Positions 34,823 to 44,111 of a stretch of DNA of 64,000 bases are shown here, piece after piece. The DNA is from Sporosarcina luteola (GTDB lineage: Bacteria > Bacillota > Bacilli > Bacillales_A > Planococcaceae). The notes under the pieces are model-generated. The model was not told where the DNA came from, ran no database searches, and saw only the letters and a list, made by a program, of their open reading frames with translations. Position 1 is the stretch's first letter. Every line of letters begins with the position of its first letter. The stretch is from positions 1 through 64,000 of the forward strand of contig NZ_BJYL01000017.1 of the NCBI RefSeq assembly GCF_007991495.1. The letters are read 5' to 3'. A program made the translations under genes and the position numbers.

Positions 34823-35886
34823 TCGCCGTTTCCTCCTTCCAATACCGGAACTTCCAATTGGATCATTGTACCTTTTCCAATTTCAGAGGTAATGTGGAGG
34901 CGGCCATGAACGAGTTCTGCCCTTTCTTTCATGCTGTAAATACCAAGTCCCGTGCCTTGTGGATCGGAATCTTGCAAATCGAATCCTTTGCCTTCATCGG
35001 CGACAAGTAGATGAAGGAATCCATCCGCCACATGCAGACGGACGACAAGTTCATCGACATCTGCATATTTCAAAGCGTTGAACACGGCTTCCTGGCAGAT
35101 CCGATAGACAACCGTCTCAATTTCTCCTCCGTACCGCTTTGCTTCAAGCTCAGGATGAAAATGGATGATCAGCCCATAATTTTTTTCAATCCATTTAAAA
35201 TGCGTACGGAAAGCTGCTTCCAACCCTAGATCATCAAGAGTGGCCGGACGCAATTCAACGGAAAGATGACGGATATCATCCAACAGCCGCATGAGCGAAC
35301 CTTCCGTCTGTTGCACTTTTTTCAGCACTTCTTCATCGACGTTCATATATTTCAACACACGCAAATCGACTAATGAACTAAGCATTTCCTGCGCGACACT
35401 GTCATGCAGCTCACGCGATATTCGTTTACGTTCATCCTCTTGCGCTTTGATGACTCGCTGCATCATCATTTTTTGATTTAATTCTTCTTGTGTCTTGAAT
35501 TGCTGTGTTAAATCCCTCAACATGAATACCCGGATGCCGAATTGCTCGTCGATCGTCTGAATGCTTGCCGAGTAAGGAATGATCCCTCTTCCTTTTGTAT
35601 CGAAATATACTTGGAAAGAGCTGATATTTTCATCAGGATTGGACATATAGCAAGATTGGCAAGTCTGCAATTCATCCGTGCTTGTATAACCTTTGCATGT
35701 TTTGCAAATCGCCCCTGTACTGCCTGCCATCATTTGCTCATAGACATCGGTATCCAATATTTCCTCGGCGGCCCTATTCATCGTAATAACCTTTCCTTCT
35801 CGGTTAAAAAAGAAGATGGCTTCATCAGAATTGCCATATAGGTTCAACAAAAGATTCGACAGATCCACATTACTGAACTGATTCAT
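34819..35886 (-). CDS. nreB: Oxygen-sensing histidine kinase NreB
   Basis: 355-residue cytoplasmic kinase. The N-terminal PAS region carries C61-x2-C64-x11-C76-x2-C79 ([20 protein letters not shown]), the exact spacing known for the oxygen-labile [4Fe-4S] site of staphylococcal NreB. The HisKA_3 segment [20 protein letters not shown] has the phospho-His, and the HATPase has ADEGKGFDL and [24 protein letters not shown] precedes the ATG. Known biology: intact cluster without oxygen means active kinase; NreA tunes it by nitrate. Confidence 0.96.
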   Translation of the reverse strand: MNQFSNVDLSNLLLNLYGNSDEAIFFFNREGKVITMNRAAEEILDTDVYEQMMAGSTGAICKTCKGYTSTDELQTCQSCYMSNPDENISSFQVYFDTKGRGIIPYSASIQTIDEQFGIRVFMLRDLTQQFKTQEELNQKMMMQRVIKAQEDERKRISRELHDSVAQEMLSSLVDLRVLKYMNVDEEVLKKVQQTEGSLMRLLDDIRHLSVELRPATLDDLGLEAAFRTHFKWIEKNYGLIIHFHPELEAKRYGGEIETVVYRICQEAVFNALKYADVDELVVRLHVADGFLHLLVADEGKGFDLQDSDPQGTGLGIYSMKERAELVHGRLHITSEIGKGTMIQLEVPVLEGGNGE

Positions 35887-36346
35887 CTTTCACCATCTCC
35901 TTATCATAAAACGGGCCAAATTTCTTGCCGATTTCCTGCTTGAACTGTTCGAACTGCTCCACTGTCAATCCTTGATTCTTACGATAACCGACGAGCATGA
36001 CACCATTAACACGGTTATATTTATAGAGAGGGATGGCTCCGAAGCTTTTGAGCCCCTCCGCTACGACTATCGGATAGTTGAAGAGGTTATTGGTGCCTAA
36101 TTCATTCAATGCATCCCCGATATACATCGGTTTGCCTGTCTTGAATACAAGGCCCGCCACTCCTTTCCCCGATTGCAGTATGATGCGTCGATGCCTTTCG
36201 CTTTGGTTCCCCGTTACGTATGCCCACTTCAATTCAAATCCACGCTCCGGCGTTTGGACGAGCGCGATACCGACATAGTCGAATCCGAATAACTCTTTTA
36301 AGCGCTCAATCTCCTGTTGAAAGTTAAATCCCACCCATTCTTTCAT
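35870..36346 (-). CDS. nreA: GAF-domain nitrate receptor NreA
   Basis: About 158-residue single GAF domain (RLKELFGFDYVGIALVQTPE, SGKGVAGLVFKTGKPMYIGD, SFGAIPLYKYNRVNGVMLVG). NreA binds nitrate and holds NreB inactive when nitrate is absent. The ATG at 36346 (M-KEWVGF) has GGGAG eight bases ahead; another ATG two codons upstream is too close to it. It overlaps nreB by 17 bases and follows narI in the same direction. Confidence 0.92.
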   Translation of the reverse strand: MKEWVGFNFQQEIERLKELFGFDYVGIALVQTPERGFELKWAYVTGNQSERHRRIILQSGKGVAGLVFKTGKPMYIGDALNELGTNNLFNYPIVVAEGLKSFGAIPLYKYNRVNGVMLVGYRKNQGLTVEQFEQFKQEIGKKFGPFYDKEMVKDESVQ

Positions 36347-36371
36347 ACTCATTACTCCCTATAGAAAATCT

Positions 36372-37064
36372 TTATCTTTTGCCCGCTTTTGCAGGTGACC
36401 TTCTATACAGGATATAGCTCCTGCCCGCATAATTCAATGGGACGCTCCATACGTGGACAAGCCTTGTGAACGGCCACATTGCAAAAATGAGAAAGCCGCT
36501 AAGAATGTGTAATTTGAACGTCAATGGAGCAGCAGCCATATAGCCCGCTTCCGGCCTAAAGATTAGCAATGAACGGAACCACACAGAAATCGAATCACGG
36601 TAATCAAACCCAGGATTCAAATTATTTGTTACAAGAGACGCATACACCCCGATGAAAACGATGAACAGCAACAAACTGTTTACGATCATGTCAGAAGCAG
36701 AAGAAAGCTTCCGCACATTCCGATGAGTAAAACGGCGTGCCGTAAGGATCAACATCCCTGCAAGAGTGACGACTCCGAAGAATCCGCCTCCCCAAACAGC
36801 GCCCATATGGTACATATGGTCACTGACGCCAAGCGCCCGCGTCCACTCTTTCGGAATTCCGAGTCCCGCTACATGACCGAGAATTACTGGGATAATACCG
36901 ATATGGAACAACAAACTTCCAATCATCAATTGTTTTTTCTCAATGAATTCACTGGATTTTGCCGTCCATCCGAACTGGTCATGTCGATACCTGAAAATAT
37001 GGCCGACGATAAAAACTGCCATGCAGACGTAAGGGAAAATCACCCATAGAAATTGATTACTCAT
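36372..37064 (-). CDS. narI: Respiratory nitrate reductase gamma subunit NarI
   Basis: 230-residue membrane cytochrome b with five transmembrane helices that takes electrons from menaquinol. Haem-ligand histidines are visible in FIVGHIFRYRHDQFGW, LLFHIGIIPVILGHVAGLG and FKLHILSGFLIFAMWPFTRLVH. AGGAGG precedes the ATG, which overlaps narJ by eight bases. It anchors NarGH at the cytoplasmic face. Confidence 0.96.
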   Translation of the reverse strand: MSNQFLWVIFPYVCMAVFIVGHIFRYRHDQFGWTAKSSEFIEKKQLMIGSLLFHIGIIPVILGHVAGLGIPKEWTRALGVSDHMYHMGAVWGGGFFGVVTLAGMLILTARRFTHRNVRKLSSASDMIVNSLLLFIVFIGVYASLVTNNLNPGFDYRDSISVWFRSLLIFRPEAGYMAAAPLTFKLHILSGFLIFAMWPFTRLVHVWSVPLNYAGRSYILYRRSPAKAGKR

Positions 37065-37626
37065 TAGCAGGAACCTCCTGTTGGATACAAGACTTGAATA
37101 CCTCCCTCATGCCTTTGATGAGGTGGAAGTATGGACTTTCATATTTTTCAAGTGCCTTCATTAAATGATAAGATCCGTCTTCCAACACAGCTAATAACAT
37201 CGAAAAGCTTTGTTGGGCACGTGGATCCCCTTTCCAATCTGCAGCGTAGATGAATTCGCACATGAGCGGAAGAAAATCTGATAGTTCATTGTCCGGCATG
37301 ACTAGACCAAACATCTCATAGAGCACTTTCAATCTGGCAAGCATCTGACCACGCTCTTTCGAGTCTTCATATTTCACAAAGGTCATGAAAAGCGTAGCAT
37401 CTTTTTGGAAATCAAATATGTTAATGTACATCTCCTGGATTTCCTCGAGACTATAGGCATGCATTAATTCCCAATATTTCTTCACATGTGGGTAGGAAGG
37501 ATCGGAAGAGTCGATTGACTCTTCCAATACCAATGGATGAAAAGTTTGCTTCTCCGGATACGATAATTGGTTAGCGAAAAAACCGAAGACGCTTTTTTCT
37601 TCGTACAGACGGTCCAGGTTAATCAC
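37057..37626 (-). CDS. narJ: Nitrate reductase assembly chaperone NarJ
   Basis: About 189-residue helical chaperone of the TorD/NarJ family that loads cofactor into NarG. Blocks: VFGFFANQLSYPEKQTF, EIQEMYINIFDFQKDATLFM, LPLMCEFIYAADWKGDP and SPYFHLIKGMREVFKSCI. The GTG at 37626 (M-INLDRLYEE) has GGGGGGA ahead and overlaps the narH stop by eight bases; a longer ATG reading at 37641 is possible. Length fits NarJ of Bacillus. Confidence 0.93.
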   Translation of the reverse strand: MINLDRLYEEKSVFGFFANQLSYPEKQTFHPLVLEESIDSSDPSYPHVKKYWELMHAYSLEEIQEMYINIFDFQKDATLFMTFVKYEDSKERGQMLARLKVLYEMFGLVMPDNELSDFLPLMCEFIYAADWKGDPRAQQSFSMLLAVLEDGSYHLMKALEKYESPYFHLIKGMREVFKSCIQQEVPANE

Positions 37627-39232
37627 GCCAGATCCCCCCATAGAAGTTTTCTTCATAAATTTCTTTACCTGTCTTTCCTGTTGGCTGTGCAACAGCGCCA
37701 CAACCGCTGCAATCGCCGTTAGCATCATACATGGAATAGCTGAACTTGCTCGGGCTCGGATCAATGCTTTCCCCGTAAGTGCCCATCTTTTCGTTATAGC
37801 CGGCAGATCCTTGAGAACGATAGACATTCATCGTTCCTTCTTTATGGGAAGTCGGAATGACGAAACGGTCTTCATACTTCGCAATAGCCAGTAAACGGTA
37901 CATTTGTTTTGTTTGCTGTGCAGTTAAGCCGACACGTTCAAGACGGGATTCATCAAATTCTTTACCGGACGATACAGCTCTCATATAAGAGCGCATCATC
38001 GCCATACGCTGAAGTCCTTGTTTCACGGTTTCCGTATCACCTGCCGTTAGCATATTTGCTAGATATTGAATCGGAATTCTCATCTCTTCGATTGCCGGGA
38101 AGATCATATCAGGATTTTTGATGGAATCTTTTCCTTCAAAGTAGTTCATGATCGGGCTAAGCGGCGGCACGTACCAGACCATCGGCAATGTGCGGTATTC
38201 CGGATGCAATGGGAATGCCAATTTATATTCAATCGCCAATTTATAAACCGGTGAGTTTTTCGCTGCATTGATCCAATCCTCTGATATACCGTCCTTCAAG
38301 GCCTGTTCAATAACTTCAGGGTCATGCGGATCTAGGAATAAATCACATTGCGCCTTATATAAGTCTTGCGGATCTGGAGTCGAAGCCGCTTCCAGAACAC
38401 GATCCGCGTCATATAGAAGTACGCCTAAATAACGGATTCTTCCTGTGCACGTTTCAGAACAGACTGTCGGCAATCCAGCTTCAACACGTGGGAAGCAGAA
38501 TGTACATTTTTCCGCTTTGTTCGTCTTCCAGTTAAAGTAAACTTTTTTGTAAGGGCAACCTGTCGTACAATAACGCCAGCCACGGCATGATTCTTGGTCG
38601 ACAAGCACGATACCGTCTTCATCACGCTTGTAGATTGCTCCAGCTGGGCATGAAGCTACACAGCTTGGATTTAAACAGTGCTCGCAAAGACGCGGTAAAT
38701 ACATCATGAATGCCTGTTCGAAGTTAAATTTGACTTCTTCTTCAATTTTCTCGATGTTCGGGTCTTTTGGTCCTGTGATGTGGGCTCCTGCTAGCTGGTC
38801 CTCCCAGTTCGGTCCCCACTCAAGATCCATATAGTCTCCTGAAATAACAGATTTGGCACGCGCGACAGGCGTATGTTCACTTTCCGGCGCCATCGTCAAT
38901 TTTTCATAATCATATGTCCAAGGTTCGTAGAATTCCTTAATCTCCGGCATATCCGGGTTATAAAAAATTTTACCTAATGCAATTTTTGAAAGCTTCGAAC
39001 CTGATTTTAATTCGAGTTTGCCATTGCGGAGATGCCAGCCGCCTTTATAAAGTTCCTGGTCCTCCCAACGTTTCGGATAACCGATGCCCGGTTTCGTTTC
39101 TACGTTGTTAAACCACATATATTCTGCACCTTCACGGTTCGTCCAAGCCGTTTTACATGTAACACTACATGTATGGCAACCAATACATTTATCCAAATTC
39201 ATGACCATTGCAACTTGCGCTTTAATTTTCAA
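37619..39232 (-). CDS. narH: Respiratory nitrate reductase beta subunit NarH
   Basis: 537-residue iron-sulfur protein moving electrons from NarI to NarG. Four cluster motifs: CIGCHTCSVTCKTAW, CEHCLNPSCVASCP, CRGWRYCTTGCP (Trp in place of one Cys, the usual 3Fe-4S site) and CTFCFPRVEAGLPTVCSETC. The C-terminus is about 50 residues longer than I expect for Bacillus NarH and includes an extra CSGC pair near residue 510. TTG start at 39232 with AAGGAGG nine bases ahead, overlapping narG by 11 bases. Confidence 0.96.
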   Translation of the reverse strand: MKIKAQVAMVMNLDKCIGCHTCSVTCKTAWTNREGAEYMWFNNVETKPGIGYPKRWEDQELYKGGWHLRNGKLELKSGSKLSKIALGKIFYNPDMPEIKEFYEPWTYDYEKLTMAPESEHTPVARAKSVISGDYMDLEWGPNWEDQLAGAHITGPKDPNIEKIEEEVKFNFEQAFMMYLPRLCEHCLNPSCVASCPAGAIYKRDEDGIVLVDQESCRGWRYCTTGCPYKKVYFNWKTNKAEKCTFCFPRVEAGLPTVCSETCTGRIRYLGVLLYDADRVLEAASTPDPQDLYKAQCDLFLDPHDPEVIEQALKDGISEDWINAAKNSPVYKLAIEYKLAFPLHPEYRTLPMVWYVPPLSPIMNYFEGKDSIKNPDMIFPAIEEMRIPIQYLANMLTAGDTETVKQGLQRMAMMRSYMRAVSSGKEFDESRLERVGLTAQQTKQMYRLLAIAKYEDRFVIPTSHKEGTMNVYRSQGSAGYNEKMGTYGESIDPSPSKFSYSMYDANGDCSGCGAVAQPTGKTGKEIYEENFYGGIWRD

Positions 39233-42200
39233 GCCAGTTGACCTCCTTCATCTTGCGGACCGCTACATATTCGTCCCTCTGGTTTCCGATTGGTCCGTAA
39301 TAATTGAATCCGTAACTGAGCTGCGCGTAACCACCGACCATCTGTGTCGGTTTCATGTGAATTCGAGTAGGCGCGTTATGGCTTCCTCCACGTTCCTCTG
39401 TAATCTCAGACCCAGGCACTTGAACATGTTTATCTTGCGCGTGATACATGAACATCGTACCCTTAGGCATTCTATGACTGACAACGGCACGTGCTGTAAC
39501 GACACCGTTTCGGTTGTACACTTCAAGCCATGCATTATCATCAATATCATGCTCTTTTGCGTCAAGATCGGAAATCCATACAGTCGGTCCACCACGGAAC
39601 AATGTCAGCATATGCTGGTTATCCTGGTAGGTCGAGTGGATGTTCCACTTGCCGTGCGGCGTCAAATATCTTAAGACGAGTGCATCTTGACCGCCGACGA
39701 CTTGCTTATCTCTAGGTCCAAGTACCATTGGCGGCAACGTTGGCTTATAGACTGGCAATGATTCACCGAAATCTAAGAACAGTTCATGGTCGATGTAAAA
39801 ATGCTGTCTTCCAGTCAATGTTCTGAATGGTACAAGCCTTTCAATATTCGTCGTAAATGGCGAATAGCGTCTGCCCAATTTGTTCGAACCACTAAATACC
39901 GGTGTCGGGATGACTTCTCTCGGTTGCGCCGTGATACTTGCGAATGTAAAACGCTCCGCGGCGCGGTCTGCAGAAATGTCTTTCAGTTCAACGCCCGTAT
40001 CCTCTTCAGCCGACACGAAGGCTTTTTGGGAGACGCGTCCGTTTGTCGCTGACGAAAGTGTCAACATTGCTTCAGCCGCATTTTTTGCTGTATAAAGCTT
40101 CGGCAAACCGTCTTTGATCGTATCATCGTAATAGACCCCATTGATGCCCTTCATCATTTCGTATTCTTCCGCCACCGAGAAGGACACGCCGTGCGCTCCT
40201 ACTTTCCCTGTCGCAAGCATCGGACCGAGCGTAATGTATTTGTCATACACTTTTGTATAATCCCGTTCGACAATCGTTAACCCCGGCATCGTCTTGCCCG
40301 GTATCGGTTCGACTTCACCTTTCTTCCAGTCCTTCACTTCTCCGTAAGGCTGGGCGATTTCTTGCACGGAGTCATGTGCAAGCGGCGTCGTCACTAAGTC
40401 TTTGTACGTGCCAGGCAAATGTGTAGTGGACATTTCTGAAAATGTTTCTGCAAGTGAACGGAAAATATCCCAGTCTGAACGAGATTCCCAAAGCGGATCG
40501 ACCGCCGGATTGAACGGATGGACGAACGGATGCATGTCAGTGGAAGAAAGGTCCACTTTTTCATACCATGTTGCCGCCGGCAGAACTAAATCCGCGTATA
40601 GCGGCGTAGCCGTCATCCGGAAATCGAGAGCGACTAAAAGATCCAACTTCCCTTCCACATCATCACGCCAAACGATTTCTTCGGGTTTCATATCCTCATT
40701 CGGACGAGCTAGCAAACCTGACGAAGCGCCAAACAGATGCTTCATGAAATACTCTTGACCCTTCGCCGAACTAGATACAAGATTTGAACGCCAAACGAAC
40801 AATGATCTTGGGAAGTTTTCCGGTGCATCCGGATCTTCAACTGCGAAGTTAAGCTTGCCGGATTTCAATTGATCGACTGTGTAATTAACAATTTCCTCTG
40901 TCGTTTTCTTCCCGGCTTTCACAGCCTCTTCGGTGAGCAGCAAACTGTTTTTATTGAATTGCGGATACGATGGCAGCCATCCTAGTCTTGCGGCAAGAAC
41001 GTTATAATCCGCAGGGTGCTCATAGCGCGATTGATTGCCTAGCGGTGAAGTTAAAGCACTCGTTCCACCTTCTTCGTATTTCCATTGATCCGTCGCAAAG
41101 TAGAAGAACGATGTCCCGTTCTGCAAACGAGGCGGCGCCTGCCAATCCCTTGCAAATGCAATTGTGCTCCATCCTTCGATTGGACGGCATTTTTCTTGAC
41201 CAACGTAGTGGGCCCAGCCGCCGCCATTGTTTCCTTGTGAAGCAGTAAGGGTAACAAGATTTAATATAGCGCGGTAAATCGTGTCACTGTTAAACCAGTG
41301 ATTAATACCGGCTCCCATAATGATCATCGATCTTCCACCTGTATCGATTGCATTTTGCGCGAACTCACGTGCAATCTGGATGACCAATTCCGGTTTAACG
41401 CTCGTCACTTTTTGCTGCCATGCCGGCGTGTAAAGGGACTCTGCATCGTCATACCCTTTTGCATCCCATTTACTGTTTGAGCGTCGGATGCCATATTGAC
41501 TCATCATGACGTCATAGACAGTTGCGACAAGCCGCTCCGTACCATCCGCAAACGTGATTTTCTTTGCTGGGATTGCACGGGTGAAAACTCCGTTGCCTGT
41601 GTTATCGAAGTAAGGGAAATGAATTTCTTTCCACTCGGCACCATGGTCAAGTACAGACATGGCAGGTTCGACTTTAGACCCGTCTTCATTTTCAAGAATG
41701 AGGTTCCATTTCGCTTCCTTCTCCCAACGCTGTCCCATTGTTCCGTTCGGCACGATGATTTCTTCTTTCGCTTCATCAATGATGACCGGCTTCCATTCTG
41801 CATGCTCGCTCTCTTGGCCTAAATCACTCGCGCGCAAGAACCGTCCGGCTTTATAAGCCCCTTCATGCTCGTCAAGCGTGATAAGGAATGGCATATCCGT
41901 AAATTGCTTTGCATAATCGAGGAACATCGGCTCTTTCCGCTGTTCATAAAACTCATCCAAGATAACGTGGGTCATCGCCTGAGCGACAGCTGCATCTGAT
42001 CCTGGGTTTGGAGCAATCCAATCATCCGCATGAACGACACTTTCCGCGTAATCCGGTGCTACAGATACTGTTTTCGTACCTTTGTATCGGACTTCTGTCA
42101 TGAAGTGCGCATCCGGCGTACGTGTCAATGGAACGTTGGAGCCCCACATGATGATATAACCTGCATTGAACCAGTCACTTGACTCAGGTACATCCGTCTG

Positions 42201-42899
42201 CTCACCCCAAATTTGCGGCGAAGATGGCGGAAGATCCGCGTACCAGTCATAGAAGCTCAACATTTCTCCGCCCAATAACGAAAGGAAACGTGCGCCTGAA
42301 GCATAACTGACCATCGACATCGCTGGAATCGGCGTAAAGCCTGCGATACGATCTGGGCCGTATTTTTGGATCGTGTAAATTAATTGCGCAGCAATCAGAA
42401 TCTTTGCGTCACGCCAGTGGATACGGACATGGCCGCCTTTACCTCGTGCTTTTTTATATTCCGCTGTTTTTGCTGGATCTTCCACGATGCTCGCCCAAGC
42501 TTTAATAGGATCTTTCTGCTCCGTAAGCGCCGCATTCCACATACGCCATAATTTCCCCCGTATGTATGGATATTTTACTCGCAACGGGCTGTATTCATAC
42601 CATGAGAAGGACGCACCACGCGGGCATCCACGCGGTTCGAATTCCGGCATATCAGGACCGCAAGATGGATAGTCAATCTGCTGGTTCTCCCACGTAATGA
42701 TCCCGTTCTTCACAAAAACCTTCCAACTGCATGAACCTGTGCAGTTTACACCATGCGTCGTCCGGACAACTTTGTCATGTGACCACCGTTGACGATACAT
42801 GTTTTCCCAATCCCTGCTCTTTTCTTCAAGTACCGACCAGTTCCCGGAGTAACGTTCAACTGGTTTGAAATACTTCATGCTAAACTTGTTCATAGACAT
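39222..42899 (-). CDS. narG: Respiratory nitrate reductase alpha subunit NarG
   Basis: 1225-residue molybdo-bis-MGD catalytic subunit reducing nitrate to nitrite in the cytoplasm. The N-terminus has the cluster motif TTHGVNCTGSCSWKVFVKNG (His plus cysteines). Other landmarks: YPSCGPDMPEFEPRGCPRG, GSNVPLTRTPDAHFMTE, GAGINHWFNSDTIYR, LVLPAATWYEKVDLSSTDMH and HRMPKGTMFMYHAQDKHVQ. No twin-arginine export signal of the full type is seen, as usual for NarG. It is first gene of the long leftward respiratory unit. An inverted repeat TAGGG-N4-CCCTA lies about 105 bp upstream. Confidence 0.97.
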   Translation of the reverse strand: MSMNKFSMKYFKPVERYSGNWSVLEEKSRDWENMYRQRWSHDKVVRTTHGVNCTGSCSWKVFVKNGIITWENQQIDYPSCGPDMPEFEPRGCPRGASFSWYEYSPLRVKYPYIRGKLWRMWNAALTEQKDPIKAWASIVEDPAKTAEYKKARGKGGHVRIHWRDAKILIAAQLIYTIQKYGPDRIAGFTPIPAMSMVSYASGARFLSLLGGEMLSFYDWYADLPPSSPQIWGEQTDVPESSDWFNAGYIIMWGSNVPLTRTPDAHFMTEVRYKGTKTVSVAPDYAESVVHADDWIAPNPGSDAAVAQAMTHVILDEFYEQRKEPMFLDYAKQFTDMPFLITLDEHEGAYKAGRFLRASDLGQESEHAEWKPVIIDEAKEEIIVPNGTMGQRWEKEAKWNLILENEDGSKVEPAMSVLDHGAEWKEIHFPYFDNTGNGVFTRAIPAKKITFADGTERLVATVYDVMMSQYGIRRSNSKWDAKGYDDAESLYTPAWQQKVTSVKPELVIQIAREFAQNAIDTGGRSMIIMGAGINHWFNSDTIYRAILNLVTLTASQGNNGGGWAHYVGQEKCRPIEGWSTIAFARDWQAPPRLQNGTSFFYFATDQWKYEEGGTSALTSPLGNQSRYEHPADYNVLAARLGWLPSYPQFNKNSLLLTEEAVKAGKKTTEEIVNYTVDQLKSGKLNFAVEDPDAPENFPRSLFVWRSNLVSSSAKGQEYFMKHLFGASSGLLARPNEDMKPEEIVWRDDVEGKLDLLVALDFRMTATPLYADLVLPAATWYEKVDLSSTDMHPFVHPFNPAVDPLWESRSDWDIFRSLAETFSEMSTTHLPGTYKDLVTTPLAHDSVQEIAQPYGEVKDWKKGEVEPIPGKTMPGLTIVERDYTKVYDKYITLGPMLATGKVGAHGVSFSVAEEYEMMKGINGVYYDDTIKDGLPKLYTAKNAAEAMLTLSSATNGRVSQKAFVSAEEDTGVELKDISADRAAERFTFASITAQPREVIPTPVFSGSNKLGRRYSPFTTNIERLVPFRTLTGRQHFYIDHELFLDFGESLPVYKPTLPPMVLGPRDKQVVGGQDALVLRYLTPHGKWNIHSTYQDNQHMLTLFRGGPTVWISDLDAKEHDIDDNAWLEVYNRNGVVTARAVVSHRMPKGTMFMYHAQDKHVQVPGSEITEERGGSHNAPTRIHMKPTQMVGGYAQLSYGFNYYGPIGNQRDEYVAVRKMKEVNWLEN

Positions 42900-42936
42900 T
42901 GGATAAGTTCACTCCTTCTTTACAGATGATGTAGAG

Positions 42937-43016
42937 TAAGGGTATCTACATTACTTCGTTTTCCTTATACCCTATATGTTAAAGATTAATCGGAATAGTA
43001 CCATTAGGGTTTTCCC
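42937..43016 (-). promoter_or_regulatory. narG upstream region with inverted repeats
   Basis: TAGGGTTTTCCCTA (43003-43016) is a 5-bp inverted repeat with a 4-base spacer, like the AGGGAAAT-N4-ATTTCCCT site ahead of scdA. AAGGGTAT (42938-42945) and ATACCCTA also form an inverted pair 19-20 bases apart, perhaps a leader hairpin. Candidate NreC sites, by position and similarity between the two genes only. Confidence 0.45.
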
Positions 43017-43046
43017 TATACCGTTAACCCTTCCCCCCTATACAGC

Positions 43047-43075
43047 AAAAAAGTCACCATTTCGGCAACTTTTTT
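43047..43075 (-). terminator. Terminator of scdA
   Basis: AAAAAAGTCACC and GGCAACTTTTTT pair with two wobbles around ATTTC, T run leftward, 20 bases beyond the scdA stop. Confidence 0.6.
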
Positions 43076-43095
43076 GTCCTTATTCATTAATTTGA

Positions 43096-43794
43096 TTAGA
43101 TTGCTTCGCGAACCCTATCGAATAGAACATTATTTTCTAAGTGGACGTGTTCGAAAGTCTCTTTTTCTAATTGCTCCAGCCTTGCATAGACAAGCCGATA
43201 CGTGCCACACGCACTTTCAGGCGGTGTAAAACCATTAGTAATTTCCCTTAATTCATGAAGAAGACGACCGGCGTTGTCATGCTCCTCTTCAAGTTCGAAT
43301 ACATGAGGTTTTACTTTCTCCTTCAATTCATGTGTCGGATTTTCCAGAAATTCAAGAATGAGCGGGAATACGTTTTGATCTTCATCTTCCGTATGCTCAA
43401 TTAATTCAGCTCGCAAAATCTTATAAATTTCTTGGATTCTTAAAAGATGAGGATGGTTTTCGCCATGCACACGTGCCACTTTAGTGACATATGGCGCGAG
43501 CAAAGGCAACTCTTCACGCAATCCGGCATGATATTTCTCTTGAATATAAGCAACCAATGTCTTTGCACCGAATGATGAAGGCTCAAGGCTATTTCGCGTA
43601 TCCCTTTTTTCTTCGATTAACTTTACGCTTTTTAAGACCTCTTCAGGTTCTAAATTCCTTTGTTCCGCAGCTTCCTTCAATGGTATCTTCCCACCGCAAC
43701 AGTAATCTATCCGCAAGTTTCTGAACAAATCCGCGCTTTGTGGTAATGCTGTTACGATATCCGAAACTTGAGTGTCGATTGTTAATGAAGTCAT
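43096..43794 (-). CDS. scdA: Iron-sulfur cluster repair di-iron protein (RIC/ScdA)
   Basis: 232-residue RIC-family protein (ScdA/YtfE/NorA). The N-terminal DUF542 part contains LFRNLRIDYCCGGKIPLKEA with the Cys-Cys pair. The C-terminal hemerythrin-like half has KYHAGLREELPLL, HGENHPHLLRIQ, IEHTEDEDQNVFPLI, ELEEEHDNAGRLLHELREI and EHVHLENNVLFDRV as di-iron ligands. It repairs clusters damaged by nitric oxide or peroxide. Beside a nitrate respiratory cluster, protection from reactive nitrogen is likely. AGGAGGAATTTAG precedes the ATG. Its promoter region carries candidate Fur and Fnr sites and an inverted repeat. Confidence 0.93.
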   Translation of the reverse strand: MTSLTIDTQVSDIVTALPQSADLFRNLRIDYCCGGKIPLKEAAEQRNLEPEEVLKSVKLIEEKRDTRNSLEPSSFGAKTLVAYIQEKYHAGLREELPLLAPYVTKVARVHGENHPHLLRIQEIYKILRAELIEHTEDEDQNVFPLILEFLENPTHELKEKVKPHVFELEEEHDNAGRLLHELREITNGFTPPESACGTYRLVYARLEQLEKETFEHVHLENNVLFDRVREAI

Positions 43795-43827
43795 TCTAAA
43801 TTCCTCCTAATGTTATTTGATATTTAT

Positions 43828-43859
43828 TGATAACAATTCTCAATCACAATGATAGTCAA
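43828..43859 (-). promoter_or_regulatory. scdA promoter overlapped by a candidate Fur box
   Basis: Leftward, TTGACT (43854-43859) and TGTTAT (43830-43835) are 18 bp apart. TGAGAATTGTTATCA (43828-43842 read leftward) differs at two positions from the Fur/PerR-like 7-1-7 motif TGATAATnATTATCA and covers the -10. Confidence 0.5.
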
Positions 43860-43879
43860 CTACTAGTCGAAACGATATT

Positions 43880-43899
43880 AGGGAAATGCCTATTTCCCT
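43880..43899. promoter_or_regulatory. Perfect inverted repeat upstream of scdA
   Basis: AGGGAAAT-GCCT-ATTTCCCT, an exact 8-bp inverted repeat with a 4-base spacer, about 65 bp upstream of the likely scdA transcription start. The half-site resembles the narG upstream repeat, so NreC is the first candidate. Confidence 0.6.
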
Positions 43900-43946
43900 T
43901 TTTCCCTTTCGTCTATTCCATCATAAATAAGGATGAGTAGTAAGAA

Positions 43947-43962
43947 TGTGATGTATATCACA
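43947..43962. promoter_or_regulatory. Candidate Fnr/CRP-type operator
   Basis: TGTGATGTATATCACA fits TGTGA-N6-TCACA exactly, the Bacillus Fnr consensus. It lies about 150 bp from both scdA and the divergent LytTR gene, so it could serve either. Confidence 0.6.
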
Positions 43963-44111
43963 GTTTTTGAACTGTCACAAATTGTTCAACAATGGTTTTT
44001 TATCGACTCTCAACAAAACGGAGATAAAACCTAAAATGGAAACTTCATAGTTATCACTCAACTGCTATAATACGAGTATTAGAGAGAAATTAAGGAAATG
44101 AGGTTTACTAG

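Noticed and set aside
37619-38125. NarH as a frameshifted or fused gene because of its length
   Set aside because: All four cluster motifs are in order and the frame joins narJ by a normal overlap; only the C-terminal tail is long.
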